Below, piece by piece: positions 16,413-24,357 of a stretch of 38,662 nt of DNA (position 1 is the stretch's first letter; each line of letters opens with the position of its first letter). The position numbers and the translations under genes are program-made. A model generated the notes under the pieces. It saw only the letters and a program-made list of their open reading frames with translations, was not told where the DNA came from and made no database searches. The DNA comes from an uncultured Blautia sp. (GTDB taxonomy: Bacteria; Bacillota; Clostridia; Lachnospirales; Lachnospiraceae). The DNA is taken from assembly GCA_934426285.1 (NCBI GenBank), contig CAKRYE010000017.1, positions 1 through 38,662 of the forward strand, read 5' to 3'.

Positions 16413-16712
16413 TTATTTCTTTGGCAATACAATTTTCTTTTTGTCGTCTTTTCCTTCACGGTACAGTACGATTTTTCTGCCGATCACCTGTACTACCTGA
16501 GAACGGGTACGCTCTGCAAGAGTCTCAGCCATCTGTCTGGAATCTTCCAGGCAATTCTGAAGAACATTGATCTTGATCAGCTCTCTCGCTGCAAGTGCTT
16601 CATCTACAGAAGCAGTGTTCTCAGGAGTAAGTCCTCCCTTACCAAGCTGAAGGATTGGGTCCATAGTCATTGCCAGACCCTTTAAATATGCTCTTTGCTT
16701 ACTTGTTATCAT
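16413..16712 (-). CDS. yhbY: YhbY-family CRM-domain ribosome-assembly RNA-binding protein
   Basis: The 99-residue protein is a single CRM domain of the YhbY type: SKQRAYLKGLAMTMDPILQLGKGGLTPENTASVDEALAARELIKI, followed by the GRKIVLYR strand. It associates with pre-50S particles. It lies between obgE (26 bases upstream) and nadD, the usual order, which supports a role in large-subunit assembly with Obg and L21/L27. Confidence 0.93.
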   Translation of the reverse strand: MITSKQRAYLKGLAMTMDPILQLGKGGLTPENTASVDEALAARELIKINVLQNCLEDSRQMAETLAERTRSQVVQVIGRKIVLYREGKDDKKKIVLPKK

Positions 16713-16738
16713 ATTTTAATGTCCTCTGTTTGAAAAAC

Positions 16739-18034
16739 TTATTTATAATAGTCAAAGTCAAATCCGTACATACGGACGGTATCTCCCTCTTGGATGCCTG
16801 CCTTTTCAAGTTCATCCAGAATACCGCCTTCCTTAAGAAAACGCTGGAAGAAAGCAAAGCCTTTTTCGGAATCCAGGTTTGTGTAACCAAGCATCTTTTC
16901 GATCTTTGGTCCTTCTACAATAAAGATGGTAGGATCCTCGGCATCCTGCTCCACTGTATAAGGAAGGTTCTCGGACATAAGCATATCTTCCGGGAAAAAT
17001 TCCTGTTCAAATACGATAGGTTCCTGCTTACAGTTATCCAACAGTTCTTTTACATGGAAGAGGAGTTCACGTACACCCTGACCGCTTACAGCGGAAATGG
17101 CATATACCTGAATACCCTTTGGTTCAAATTCTTTTTTCAGCTTATCAATGGGGCTTTCTTCCCCATCCTCTGTAAAAATACAGTCGATTTTGTTCGCTGC
17201 GATCACCTGCGGTCTGGAAGCAATTTCAGGATTATAGGCTTCCAGCTCTTTATTGATCTTGTAAATATCATCAATAGGATCACGTCCCTCTGTGGAAGCT
17301 GCATCTACAATATGGATGATTACCCGGGTACGCTCAATATGGCGCAGGAATTCATGGCCAAGCCCTACACCCTCAGATGCACCCTCGATCAGTCCGGGAA
17401 TATCCGCGATGACAAAACCACCGTTTTCTGTATCTACTACACCCAGATTTGGACTCAGGGTGGTGAAATGATAATTCGCGATTTTAGGCTGGGCATTGGT
17501 GACTCTGGAAAGGAAGGTGGATTTTCCTACATTTGGAAAGCCTACCAGACCAACGTCAGCAATTACCTTCAGTTCCAGAAGGACCTCAAGCTCCTGGGCC
17601 GGCTGTCCGGGCTGTGCATACTTTGGAACCTGCATGGTTGCTGTGGCATAGTGCTGATTTCCTTTGCCGCCTCTGCCGCCCTTTAATACGATCTGCCTTT
17701 TATTTTCACCGGACATATCTGCAATTACCTTGCCGGATGCAGCGTCCATGATCACAGTTCCTTCCGGAACCTTTAATACCACATCTGCTCCGTCGGCACC
17801 GTGGCAGCGCTTCTTGCCGCCCTCTTCACCGTCCTGAGCTTTATATTTTCTTTTGTGTCGGTAGTCGCCAAGGGTGTTCTGGCCTTCATCTACCTCAAAT
17901 ATGACATCTCCGCCACGGCCGCCGTCACCGCCGTCAGGTCCGCCATTGGGAACATATAATTCTCTGCGGAAACTTACATGGCCGTCGCCGCCTTTACCGG
18001 AGCGGATAAAAATTTTCGCTCTGTCTGCAAACAT
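16739..18034 (-). CDS. obgE: Obg/CgtA GTPase, 50S assembly and stress control
   Basis: The 431-residue GTPase has three domains: a glycine-rich Obg fold (about 1-157, KGGDGHVSFRRE, GGRGGKGNQHYATAT), the G domain with GFPNVGKST (165-173), DIPGLIEGA and NKIDC, and a C-terminal OCT domain (about 345-428). The ATG at 18034 was chosen because GAGG lies 8 bases upstream; the GTG at 18043 lies within that spacer. It is separated from rpmA by a terminator-like stem, so its expression probably depends on read-through. Confidence 0.96.
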   Translation of the reverse strand: MFADRAKIFIRSGKGGDGHVSFRRELYVPNGGPDGGDGGRGGDVIFEVDEGQNTLGDYRHKRKYKAQDGEEGGKKRCHGADGADVVLKVPEGTVIMDAASGKVIADMSGENKRQIVLKGGRGGKGNQHYATATMQVPKYAQPGQPAQELEVLLELKVIADVGLVGFPNVGKSTFLSRVTNAQPKIANYHFTTLSPNLGVVDTENGGFVIADIPGLIEGASEGVGLGHEFLRHIERTRVIIHIVDAASTEGRDPIDDIYKINKELEAYNPEIASRPQVIAANKIDCIFTEDGEESPIDKLKKEFEPKGIQVYAISAVSGQGVRELLFHVKELLDNCKQEPIVFEQEFFPEDMLMSENLPYTVEQDAEDPTIFIVEGPKIEKMLGYTNLDSEKGFAFFQRFLKEGGILDELEKAGIQEGDTVRMYGFDFDYYK

Positions 18035-18066
18035 TTGACACACCTCATCTTTTAAATTTAAAGAAA

Positions 18067-18096
18067 GGCTTCAAACCCTGACAGATTTGAAGCCTC
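18067..18096 (-). terminator. Terminator/attenuator between rpmA and obgE
   Basis: AGGCTTCAAA and TTTGAAGCCT form a perfect 10-bp stem with a 10-base loop. On the minus strand TTTCTTTAAATTT follows, an imperfect U-tract. It probably lets the L21-L27 transcripts outnumber obgE mRNA. Confidence 0.8.
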
Positions 18097-18109
18097 TCGC
18101 CTAACCAGA

Positions 18110-18397
18110 TTATTCTGCTTCTACTGGAACGATAGAAACCTGTTTCTTATCGCGTCCTTTTCTGGTAAATCTTACAACGCCGTCTTTGAGTGCGAATAAA
18201 GTATAATCTTTACCGCATCCTACGTTTTCACCAGCATGGATCTTAGTTCCGCGCTGTCTGTAAAGAATATTTCCAGCTTTTACAAACTGTCCGTCTGCTC
18301 TCTTCGCACCTAATCTCTTAGATTCGGAGTCACGACCGTTCTTTGTAGAACCAACTCCCTTTTTATGTGCGAATAACTGAAGGTTCATTTTCATCAT
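18110..18397 (-). CDS. rpmA: 50S ribosomal protein bL27 (with cleavable N-terminal extension)
   Basis: The 95-residue bL27 begins [21 protein letters not shown]. The LQLFA segment before HKKGVGS is the extension that Prp removes in Firmicutes to expose the bL27 N-terminus near the peptidyl-transferase centre. The rest ([31 protein letters not shown]) is canonical. Its ribosome-binding site AAGGAGGTG lies in the last codons of prp, so translation of the two is coupled. Confidence 0.97.
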   Translation of the reverse strand: MMKMNLQLFAHKKGVGSTKNGRDSESKRLGAKRADGQFVKAGNILYRQRGTKIHAGENVGCGKDYTLFALKDGVVRFTRKGRDKKQVSIVPVEAE

Positions 18398-18401
18398 GTT
18401 G

Positions 18402-18722
18402 TTACACCTCCTTGACTTTTACTGTCAAATATCGATTGTTATAACTATGTTCAATTTCTGTTAATCCGAGAATCAGCGAATCCATGAGAAGTGTTCCCCT
18501 CTCAGTAACCGGAGCCGTAAAATGAAAAGATACATAACCGTCATCTTGCTGTACTTCAAACTGATCATCTGTGAATGCATCAAGAGAATTCACAGTATTG
18601 ATCACCAGTACAGAAACAGCAGCACAGACAATATCCTGTCCCTCTTCTGCATATCCGGCGTGACCTTTCGAAACAAATTCCAGATAATTTCCATTTCTCT
18701 TCTTAACTGTAATTGTAATCAT
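18402..18722 (-). CDS. Ribosomal-processing cysteine protease Prp
   Basis: The 106-residue protease cleaves the N-terminal extension of bL27. The catalytic dyad is visible: His21 in [11 protein letters not shown] and Cys33 in DIVCAAVS, with the conserved G-H-A-G and DIVCAAVS spacing of the YsxB family. It lies between rplU (12 bases upstream) and rpmA, the invariant order in Firmicutes that carry the extension. Confidence 0.95.
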   Translation of the reverse strand: MITITVKKRNGNYLEFVSKGHAGYAEEGQDIVCAAVSVLVINTVNSLDAFTDDQFEVQQDDGYVSFHFTAPVTERGTLLMDSLILGLTEIEHSYNNRYLTVKVKEV

Positions 18723-18734
18723 AATGACACCAGA

Positions 18735-19040
18735 TTAACCGTTAATCTTTTCGATTTTTACTTTAGTGTACTGCTGTCTGTGACCGTTTTTCTTGTGATA
18801 TCCAGTTTTTCTCTTGTATTTGTAAACGATAACTTTTTTTGCTTTACCGTTCTCAACTACAGTAGCGGTAACACTGGCATCTTTTACATCTTCACCAGCT
18901 TTTAATCCGTCATTGCTTACTGCAATAACATTATCAAAAGTAACAGTTTCACCAGCTTCAACACCGAGTTTCTCAACTCTGATTACGTCGCCTTCAGCAA
19001 CTTTGTACTGTTTACCACCTGTTGCAATAATTGCGTACAT
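18735..19040 (-). CDS. rplU: 50S ribosomal protein bL21
   Basis: The 101-residue protein begins [14 protein letters not shown] and has the bL21 barrel and C-terminal [22 protein letters not shown] basic tail. The ATG at 19040 was chosen because AGGAGGT lies 7 bases upstream; the GTG at 19049 would sit inside that spacer. It is the first gene after a consensus promoter and a structured leader, likely allowing L21 autoregulation. Confidence 0.97.
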   Translation of the reverse strand: MYAIIATGGKQYKVAEGDVIRVEKLGVEAGETVTFDNVIAVSNDGLKAGEDVKDASVTATVVENGKAKKVIVYKYKRKTGYHKKNGHRQQYTKVKIEKING

Positions 19041-19112
19041 CTGTGGCACCTCCTATAATCTTTACTCGCCAGATATGGTGGCCTTATGGCACTTAAACCT
19101 CTCTGTGCGGCA
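19041..19112 (-). ncRNA. Probable L21 leader (5' UTR autoregulatory element) of rplU
   Basis: The predicted 5' UTR between the transcription start (about 19114) and the rplU ATG holds two short stems on the minus strand: GTGCC-ATAA-GGCCAC with one bulge, and GCCA-loop-TGGC. It ends in AGGAGG. Firmicutes rplU genes commonly have such an L21-binding leader. The match is by general shape, not by covariance scoring. Confidence 0.5.
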
Positions 19113-19120
19113 TCTCATTA

Positions 19121-19149
19121 ATAATATCGGACAAAAAATGATTTGTCAA
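19121..19149 (-). promoter_or_regulatory. Consensus promoter of the rplU-prp-rpmA transcript
   Basis: TTGACA (complement of 19144-19149) and TATTAT (complement of 19121-19126) are 17 bases apart. It is one of the best sigma-A matches in the window and lies in the 220-base gap between rng and rplU. Confidence 0.85.
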
Positions 19150-19261
19150 TATGTTTTTTTCTTTTTTTTAATATTTCTTTTGTTATATTTTTTACAAGGT
19201 TTTTTATAAGGAATAGATTTACATAATCATATTATTGCAAACCAGAAACAAAGACTTCTAC

Positions 19262-20470
19262 TTATCGCAGTTCCCTGAGTTCTTCTATTACAGGCTTGCG
19301 TACTTTTTTCCTGGTCATTTCCAGAATATGCAAAGGTGTGATATCCACAGCCTTTGCTTTTACAGGATCCCGCCGCAGATGCTTCTGCAGAACATGGAAC
19401 AGTTCATCCTGATGATCCGGATTTTCCATATTAATAAAATCAATCAATATAAGACCGGACAGATTGCGAAGCTGCAGCTGTCTGGCAATTTCTCCTGCTG
19501 CCTCCAGATTGATCTTACGGTAAGTCTCCTGCATTTTCTTCCTGCCAGTGAATTTTCCACTGTTTACATCAATAGATACAAAAGCCTCAGTCTGTTGTAT
19601 CACCAGGAAACCACCGCTTTTCAGCCAGACCTTTTCGTGTCTGATCTCCTCTAAGGCAGTCTCCAGACGATGAAGCTTATACAAAGGCAGCAGCTTATCC
19701 TCATAAAGACGGATTTTGGTTGCTTCTTCCGGGCTGTTTTCCTTCAGATAACCGGAAATTTCCTGAAAAATCTCCGGTACATCTGTCAGGATCTCTTCCA
19801 GGCTTCGGCTGTTAATGTCCCTGACTGCAGAAATATAAATGGGTTCTGTTTTATAAATACAGCTAAAGCAGGTACGGGATTTTCCGGCAACAGCTACTTT
19901 TCGGTACAGTGATTTAAGATATTCCAGCTCCCGCAGAAGCTCCTCCTTGGATGCATCTGCTGCATTGGTACGCACGATAAGACCATATTCCTTATCCGGA
20001 CGGTGGATCTCTTCTTCCATCCATTTGCTGAGTTTGCTTCGGTCATCATTGGAAAGCTTATTGGAAAGTCCAAATTTCTTATCTCCTGTGGTGAGAACCA
20101 GATATTTTCCTGTAAAATTCAGATTGGTAGTCACAGCAGGAAGCTTTCCCTTCATAGCTTCTCTGTTGATCTGAACCAGAATTTCATCTCCCGGTTTTAT
20201 AGGCCTGTTTTCCTTTTTGACAGAGGCATAGATGGCATCCTGAACATCAGACAGCTGCAGATAACAGCGTTCCCCTGCAGAAATCTGAACAAAAGCAGCT
20301 CCGATGTTGGCCGCAATATTTTCTACCTGTCCTACATAAATGTTTCCCAAGGCAGATTTATGATCTATGGGTTCAAAGCGAAGCTCCATGATCCTGCCAT
20401 CCTCTTCCCGGGCGCATACATAACAGGGAACCTGGCAGATTTCCATTTTCGTAATAATAAGCTTATTCAA
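19262..20470 (-). CDS. Ribonuclease G/E family endoribonuclease
   Basis: The 402-residue enzyme resembles the catalytic half of RNase E/G: an S1-like RNA-binding segment (IYVGQVENIAANIGAAFVQISAGERCYL), a 5'-sensor region, and the DNase-I-like core with SIDVNSGKFTGRK and NLEAAGEIARQLQLRNLSGLILIDFI, whose Asp residues bind the catalytic Mg. It cleaves single-stranded AU-rich RNA during rRNA processing and mRNA decay. It overlaps the end of the upstream gene by 8 bases. Its place just before rplU is standard in Clostridia. Confidence 0.93.
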   Translation of the reverse strand: MNKLIITKMEICQVPCYVCAREEDGRIMELRFEPIDHKSALGNIYVGQVENIAANIGAAFVQISAGERCYLQLSDVQDAIYASVKKENRPIKPGDEILVQINREAMKGKLPAVTTNLNFTGKYLVLTTGDKKFGLSNKLSNDDRSKLSKWMEEEIHRPDKEYGLIVRTNAADASKEELLRELEYLKSLYRKVAVAGKSRTCFSCIYKTEPIYISAVRDINSRSLEEILTDVPEIFQEISGYLKENSPEEATKIRLYEDKLLPLYKLHRLETALEEIRHEKVWLKSGGFLVIQQTEAFVSIDVNSGKFTGRKKMQETYRKINLEAAGEIARQLQLRNLSGLILIDFINMENPDHQDELFHVLQKHLRRDPVKAKAVDITPLHILEMTRKKVRKPVIEELRELR

Positions 20471-21170
20471 CTTCTTCTCCTAATGATTCCAGAGTAACGA
20501 ATTTGTGGTTATCCTCTGTACCCTTATCTGCATATACTTCCAGACGTTTGATCGTGTAGGCAAAGTCCGGAAGCTCTGCACCGAGCCATGCGAAAAAGGT
20601 ATCGGTTACAAGTTCCGGCTTTGTATAATTGGCACTTGCAGAAGCAAGCATCATAAAGATCTTGTCTCCCTGAAGCTCCATTTTATAAATAAAGGGACGG
20701 ATATCTATTTCCTTTTCACTGCGTTTGGTTTTTTTCATAACCTTGATCTCCGGCTGTGCCAGGAAATCATTAATCTTATCCTTCCAGGAAATCTCCGGTT
20801 CTTTGCCCGGACGGAATTCTACATAATAATCGGCAGCAGCTACCAGAGACATGGCCTTACCTGCTTTGCCATCTTCTACCTGACGGGTACTGATCACACG
20901 GACACCTTCCACCATCACGGCGTCCAGACGTCTGGTAATCTCTGAGGTAGGAACAGTTTCTGCCAGCTCCAGATCGAAGTACTCTCCTAGACTCTCAGTA
21001 CCAACACCCAGAGGTGCTGCAAAGGACATGATCATGTGAGGACTGAAACCTCCGGAAAAAGCAACAGGAAGATTTGCCCTGCGGATGGCTTTCTGGAAAT
21101 AACGCATGGTATCCAGATGTCCCACAAATTTAACAGGACCCTCTTTGCTGAATTTAATTCTTACCTTCAT
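20463..21170 (-). CDS. DUF2344 (TIGR03936) radical-SAM-associated protein
   Basis: The 235-residue protein shows the TIGR03936/DUF2344 pattern: MKVRIKFSKEGPVKFVGHLDTMRYFQKAIRRANLPVAFSGGFSPHMIMSF and a C-terminal KRLEVYA. It is always paired with the TIGR03960 radical SAM protein; here the two overlap by 17 bases. The function is unproven, though the block's ribosome context suggests RNA or ribosome modification. The start at 21170 has GGAGGT 7 bases upstream; the longer frame to 21203 lies wholly inside the upstream gene. Confidence 0.92.
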   Translation of the reverse strand: MKVRIKFSKEGPVKFVGHLDTMRYFQKAIRRANLPVAFSGGFSPHMIMSFAAPLGVGTESLGEYFDLELAETVPTSEITRRLDAVMVEGVRVISTRQVEDGKAGKAMSLVAAADYYVEFRPGKEPEISWKDKINDFLAQPEIKVMKKTKRSEKEIDIRPFIYKMELQGDKIFMMLASASANYTKPELVTDTFFAWLGAELPDFAYTIKRLEVYADKGTEDNHKFVTLESLGEEVE

Positions 21171-23025
21171 AACATACACCTCCGCCATAACGCATAGCAC
21201 CACAGCCGGAACATTTCTGACGGCAGTTTGGTGTTACGGTTTCTTTCTTTGCCTGTTCCCATTCGTGGATCAGGAACTTCTTGGTCACTCCTGCATCAAT
21301 GAAATCCCATGGAAGGATCTCATCTGTGGAACGTTCTCTGAGAGTATAGAAATCAATATCTGTGTTGGTTTCTGCAAAAGATTCTTTCCATATATTATAG
21401 TCGAAACTCTCTGACCAGGCATCGTAGATCGCACCTTTTTCATATGCTTTCAGGATGACCTGCGCACAACGGCGGTCACCTCTGGCAAGGAAGCCTTCAA
21501 GGATCGTGACATCCGGCTCATGCCAGCTGTAGCGGATACTTCTCTGGTTTAACTGTGCGCGGATCTCGCTTTTTACGACCTTTGCTTTCTCCACGAAATC
21601 TTCCTCTCTGTACATACCTGCCCACTGAAATGGAGTAAATGGTTTCGGTACAAAGAAAGAGGTACTTACATTGACCTGAACCTTGCCATTACGTTTTTCT
21701 TTCGGCACTTCTTCATAATAAGTTTCTGCAATTTTCTGAGCAAGATGAGCAATACCTTTCATATCATCTTCTGTTTCAGTTGGAAGTCCGAGCATGAAGT
21801 AAAGCTTTACCTGATTCCATCCACCTTTGAATGCTTCACCTGCACCATGAAGAATATTCTCTTCTGTCAGACCTTTATTGATAACATTACGCAGACGCTG
21901 GGAGCCTGCTTCCGGTGCGAAAGTAAGGCTGCTCTTCTTTACATCCTGTACCTTGCTCATAACATCCAGGGCAAAAGCATCGATACGCAGGGATGGCAGA
22001 GATATATTGACAGCATTGCCATGGAATTCTTCGATCAGGAAGTTTACCAGTTCCTTCAGCTCAGAATAATCACTGGAGCTTAGAGAACTTAAGGAAATCT
22101 CCTCATGTCCTGTATTCTGAAGCATTTCTCTGGCACTTGCCTTTAAATCCTCTACATTACGCTCTCTGGTAGGGCGATAGATCATACCTGCCTGACAGAA
22201 ACGACAGCCACGGATACAGCCACGCTGGATCTCCAGGGTGACACGATCCTGGGTTGCTTTGATAAAAGGTACAACAGGAGCTTTGATTGCGCGGTAATCC
22301 TTAGTGACATCGGTGATCAGCTGTTTACAGACTTTCTCAGGTACTCCTTCCTTTGCCGGTGTAAAGGAAGCAATGGTGCCATCCTCTTTGTAGGTTACAT
22401 TGTATAAAGAGGGCACATAAATTCCGGGAATTTGGGAAGCTGCAAACAGGAAGTCTGCTCTGGAGCCGCCTGCTGCCTTATTTGCCTTATAGGCATCAAA
22501 CAGAGCATCATAGACAGTCTCACCCTCACCAATATAAAACATATCAAAAAATTCTGCGATGGGTTCCGGATTATATGCACAGGCACCGCCGCCGATAACG
22601 ATAGGGTCATCTTCCTTACGATCCTTTGCCAGAAGTGAAACATGGCTCAGGTCAAGTACCTGAAGCACATTGGTATAGCACATCTCATATCCAAGGGTAA
22701 TGCCAAGGAAATCAAACTCCTTTACAGGCTCCTGGGATTCCAGGGCAAAGAGAGGAATATGTTCCTCACGCATGATCTTATCCAGATCCATCCACGGAGA
22801 AAAGACACGCTCACACCAGACATCTTCACGCTCATTAAACATGTTGTAGAGGATCATCATGCCCAGATTAGACATACCGATCTCATAAACATCCGGGAAG
22901 CACATGGCAAAGCGGATATCTACGTTGTTCTTATCTTTCATTACAGAGTTGACTTCACCGCCGATATAACGGGCAGCTTTGTCAACCTTCATTAAAATTT
23001 CATCACTTAATGCTAATTTTCTCAT
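21154..23025 (-). CDS. TIGR03960 family B12-binding radical SAM protein
   Basis: The 623-residue protein has an N-terminal B12-binding-like domain (DVYEIGMSNLGMMILYNMFNER), then a radical SAM domain with the CIRGCRFC cluster motif (CxxxCxxC), and a C-terminal CRQKCSGCG motif that could hold another metal site. The substrate is unknown; the gene is linked to TIGR03936, RNase G and rplU across Firmicutes, suggesting an RNA or ribosomal target. The start at 23025 has AAAGGA 5 bases upstream; the frame further upstream to 23190 contains promoter and terminator sequences and is not protein-like. Confidence 0.93.
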   Translation of the reverse strand: MRKLALSDEILMKVDKAARYIGGEVNSVMKDKNNVDIRFAMCFPDVYEIGMSNLGMMILYNMFNEREDVWCERVFSPWMDLDKIMREEHIPLFALESQEPVKEFDFLGITLGYEMCYTNVLQVLDLSHVSLLAKDRKEDDPIVIGGGACAYNPEPIAEFFDMFYIGEGETVYDALFDAYKANKAAGGSRADFLFAASQIPGIYVPSLYNVTYKEDGTIASFTPAKEGVPEKVCKQLITDVTKDYRAIKAPVVPFIKATQDRVTLEIQRGCIRGCRFCQAGMIYRPTRERNVEDLKASAREMLQNTGHEEISLSSLSSSDYSELKELVNFLIEEFHGNAVNISLPSLRIDAFALDVMSKVQDVKKSSLTFAPEAGSQRLRNVINKGLTEENILHGAGEAFKGGWNQVKLYFMLGLPTETEDDMKGIAHLAQKIAETYYEEVPKEKRNGKVQVNVSTSFFVPKPFTPFQWAGMYREEDFVEKAKVVKSEIRAQLNQRSIRYSWHEPDVTILEGFLARGDRRCAQVILKAYEKGAIYDAWSESFDYNIWKESFAETNTDIDFYTLRERSTDEILPWDFIDAGVTKKFLIHEWEQAKKETVTPNCRQKCSGCGAMRYGGGVCYEGKN

Positions 23026-23062
23026 TGCGTTCCTTTCGAAATAAAGTACATATCCAAAAAAA

Positions 23063-23119
23063 TAGGAATACCAGGTGTCCGGATATGCAAGATCAGACTT
23101 AGACACCATAGTATTCCTA
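23063..23119 (-). terminator. Read-through terminator overlapping the start point of the next operon
   Basis: On the minus strand TAGGAATAC (complement of 23111-23119) and GTATTCCTA (complement of 23063-23071) form a 9-bp outer stem, with an inner GGTGTC/GACACC stem (23102-23107/23074-23079). Seven U follow (complement of 23056-23062). The outer 5' arm overlaps the -10 and lies mostly upstream of the predicted start point. Confidence 0.75.
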
Positions 23120-23148
23120 TTATATACACATTCAAGAGAAAAGTTCAA
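23119..23148 (-). promoter_or_regulatory. Promoter of the TIGR03960-TIGR03936-rng operon
   Basis: TTGAAC (complement of 23143-23148) and TATAAT (complement of 23119-23124) are 18 bases apart. The start point would fall near 23112, inside the hairpin at 23063-23119. Confidence 0.65.
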
Positions 23149-23222
23149 GAAGATTCTGATTACCGTTATCCCCTTCATATACGTAATCATCGGAAGATGG
23201 CAATCAGATGGATAAATCCCTT

Positions 23223-23861
23223 CTACAGAAGAATCTCATGAAAATCCGTCGGATCGAAAGTAAAAGGTAATTCCCTGCTGACGGAAAAAATATGGCCGTC
23301 AAATTCTGCTGTTTTGAAAAAGCATCCTTTTTCCACAGATTTTCCCAGGATAAATTCCTCTCCCTGGGGAACAACCTCAAAGGAATCCAGGGGAAGGCTC
23401 ATTCCCCGTCCGGTCATTTTCATATAGCTTTCCTTTAAAGTCCAGAGGGTAAAAAAAGCCCTGCTTTTATCAGCTGCAGATTTTATATATTCAAGCTCCG
23501 ACAAATAGAAATAGCGCTCTGCAACCTCAAGGGGAGCCTTCCCGTTCTTCTCAATATCGCATCCGACCTCACAGTCTGAGGCCACTCCTACAACATAATC
23601 CCCTCCATGGGAAACATTAAAAAAAACATCATCCGCAACAGGCTTTCCATTTTCTGAATACTTCAGACAGTCTTCACAAAGACCGTTCTCTTTCAGTATC
23701 TTCCGGATAATGATCCCTGCACCCAGACTTCTCTTTCTGTCATCAGGCATCAGATACCGGAGGACTTTTTGCCTGCGGCTGTCGTCTACCAGCTGCAGGA
23801 GCCTTTTGTCCTCCAGGGGATCTTTAAAATGATTAATATTGATTCTGTATAATTTTAGCAT
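23223..23861 (-). CDS. Sfp-type 4'-phosphopantetheinyl transferase
   Basis: The 212-residue enzyme transfers phosphopantetheine from CoA to Ser of carrier domains. Motifs are clear: RKRSLGAGIIIRKIL, NGKPVADDVFFNVSHGGDYVV, the metal-binding GCDIE (Asp102, Glu104) and WTLKESYMK (Lys143, Glu144, Lys148). It is the last gene of the peptide-synthetase operon; its ATG at 23861 lies 1 base after the preceding stop codon at 23863, so translation is probably coupled. The cognate substrates are the three carrier domains of the synthetase. The longer frame to 23909 lies inside the upstream gene. Confidence 0.93.
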   Translation of the reverse strand: MLKLYRININHFKDPLEDKRLLQLVDDSRRQKVLRYLMPDDRKRSLGAGIIIRKILKENGLCEDCLKYSENGKPVADDVFFNVSHGGDYVVGVASDCEVGCDIEKNGKAPLEVAERYFYLSELEYIKSAADKSRAFFTLWTLKESYMKMTGRGMSLPLDSFEVVPQGEEFILGKSVEKGCFFKTAEFDGHIFSVSRELPFTFDPTDFHEILL

Positions 23862-23862
23862 A

Positions 23863-24270
23863 TCAGTGATCTGTAAATTCCATCCTGAGATTATTTTTTC
23901 CGTCAGCACTGTTGTAGCTGATGGCAGAACACAGCTCCTTTACAAGCATGATCCCCATCCCGCCTTCATCGAAATCATTAAAATCTTTCTCCGGTCTGCT
24001 TTCAAGGGGATTAAAAAGTCTTCCGTTATCTGTGAAAATAACAGTTATCTTATCTGCATTTCTGCTGCAGAAAAACCGGGCATGATCTGCGCCGGAATAG
24101 CTGACAATATTCACAAAGATCTCCTCGCAGGCAAGATAAATTTTCTTACTGACTTCCTGGTTGCTTTTGCAGGCTATCTGAAAAATACATTCTTTTATTT
24201 TTCCAAGTTCCGCTAAATTACAGGACAGTTCCAGATATTGTTCCTGTTGTGTGGCAGCAGGTATCCCCAT
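23863..24270 (-). CDS. HATPase anti-sigma factor-like kinase (RsbW/SpoIIAB-type)
   Basis: The 135-residue protein is a free GHKL ATPase domain (HATPase_c_2). The N-box is Glu50-x-x-x-Asn54 in ACEEIFVNIVSYSG, the G1 motif is DNGRLFNPLE (Asp81-Gly83), and the G2 motif is GGMGIMLVKEL (103-106). Such proteins phosphorylate STAS partners on Ser and/or bind a sigma factor. It follows the STAS gene with a 42- to 87-base gap containing hairpins. The ATG at 24270 was chosen for AGGAGG upstream (spacing about 4), over 24315. No sigma-factor gene is seen in the window, so its target is unknown. Confidence 0.85.
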   Translation of the reverse strand: MGIPAATQQEQYLELSCNLAELGKIKECIFQIACKSNQEVSKKIYLACEEIFVNIVSYSGADHARFFCSRNADKITVIFTDNGRLFNPLESRPEKDFNDFDEGGMGIMLVKELCSAISYNSADGKNNLRMEFTDH

Positions 24271-24284
24271 AGGCCCTCCTATCC

Positions 24285-24305
24285 GGTTACCGTTTTTGGG
24301 TAACC
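24285..24305. repeat. Perfect inverted repeat before the HATPase gene
   Basis: GGTTACC and GGTAACC (7 bp each) flank GTTTTTG. It lies 15-35 bases upstream of the preferred HATPase ATG and could be an operator or an mRNA stem that hides its start region. If the 24315 start is used instead, the repeat is inside the coding sequence. Confidence 0.5.
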
Positions 24306-24320
24306 TGTTTTTCATTACAG

Positions 24321-24348
24321 ACTGCAGAAAATCTGCAGCCTGTAACAG
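24321..24348 (-). other. mRNA hairpin between the STAS and HATPase genes
   Basis: On the minus strand ACAGGCTGCAG and CTGCAGTCTGT pair (one mismatch) around ATTTT. There is no U-tract after it, so it looks like an mRNA stability or processing stem rather than a terminator. Coordinates are approximate to a few bases. Confidence 0.5.
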
Positions 24349-24357
24349 GTTTTGCGG

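Noticed and set aside
16670..17686. A 338-codon plus-strand frame opposite obgE
   Set aside because: It is the antisense shadow of a confident obgE gene and has no protein-like pattern.
23026..23190. Upstream extension of the TIGR03960 gene to 23190
   Set aside because: This stretch holds a consensus promoter and a terminator hairpin, and the ATG at 23025 has a good ribosome-binding site and the family's normal start.
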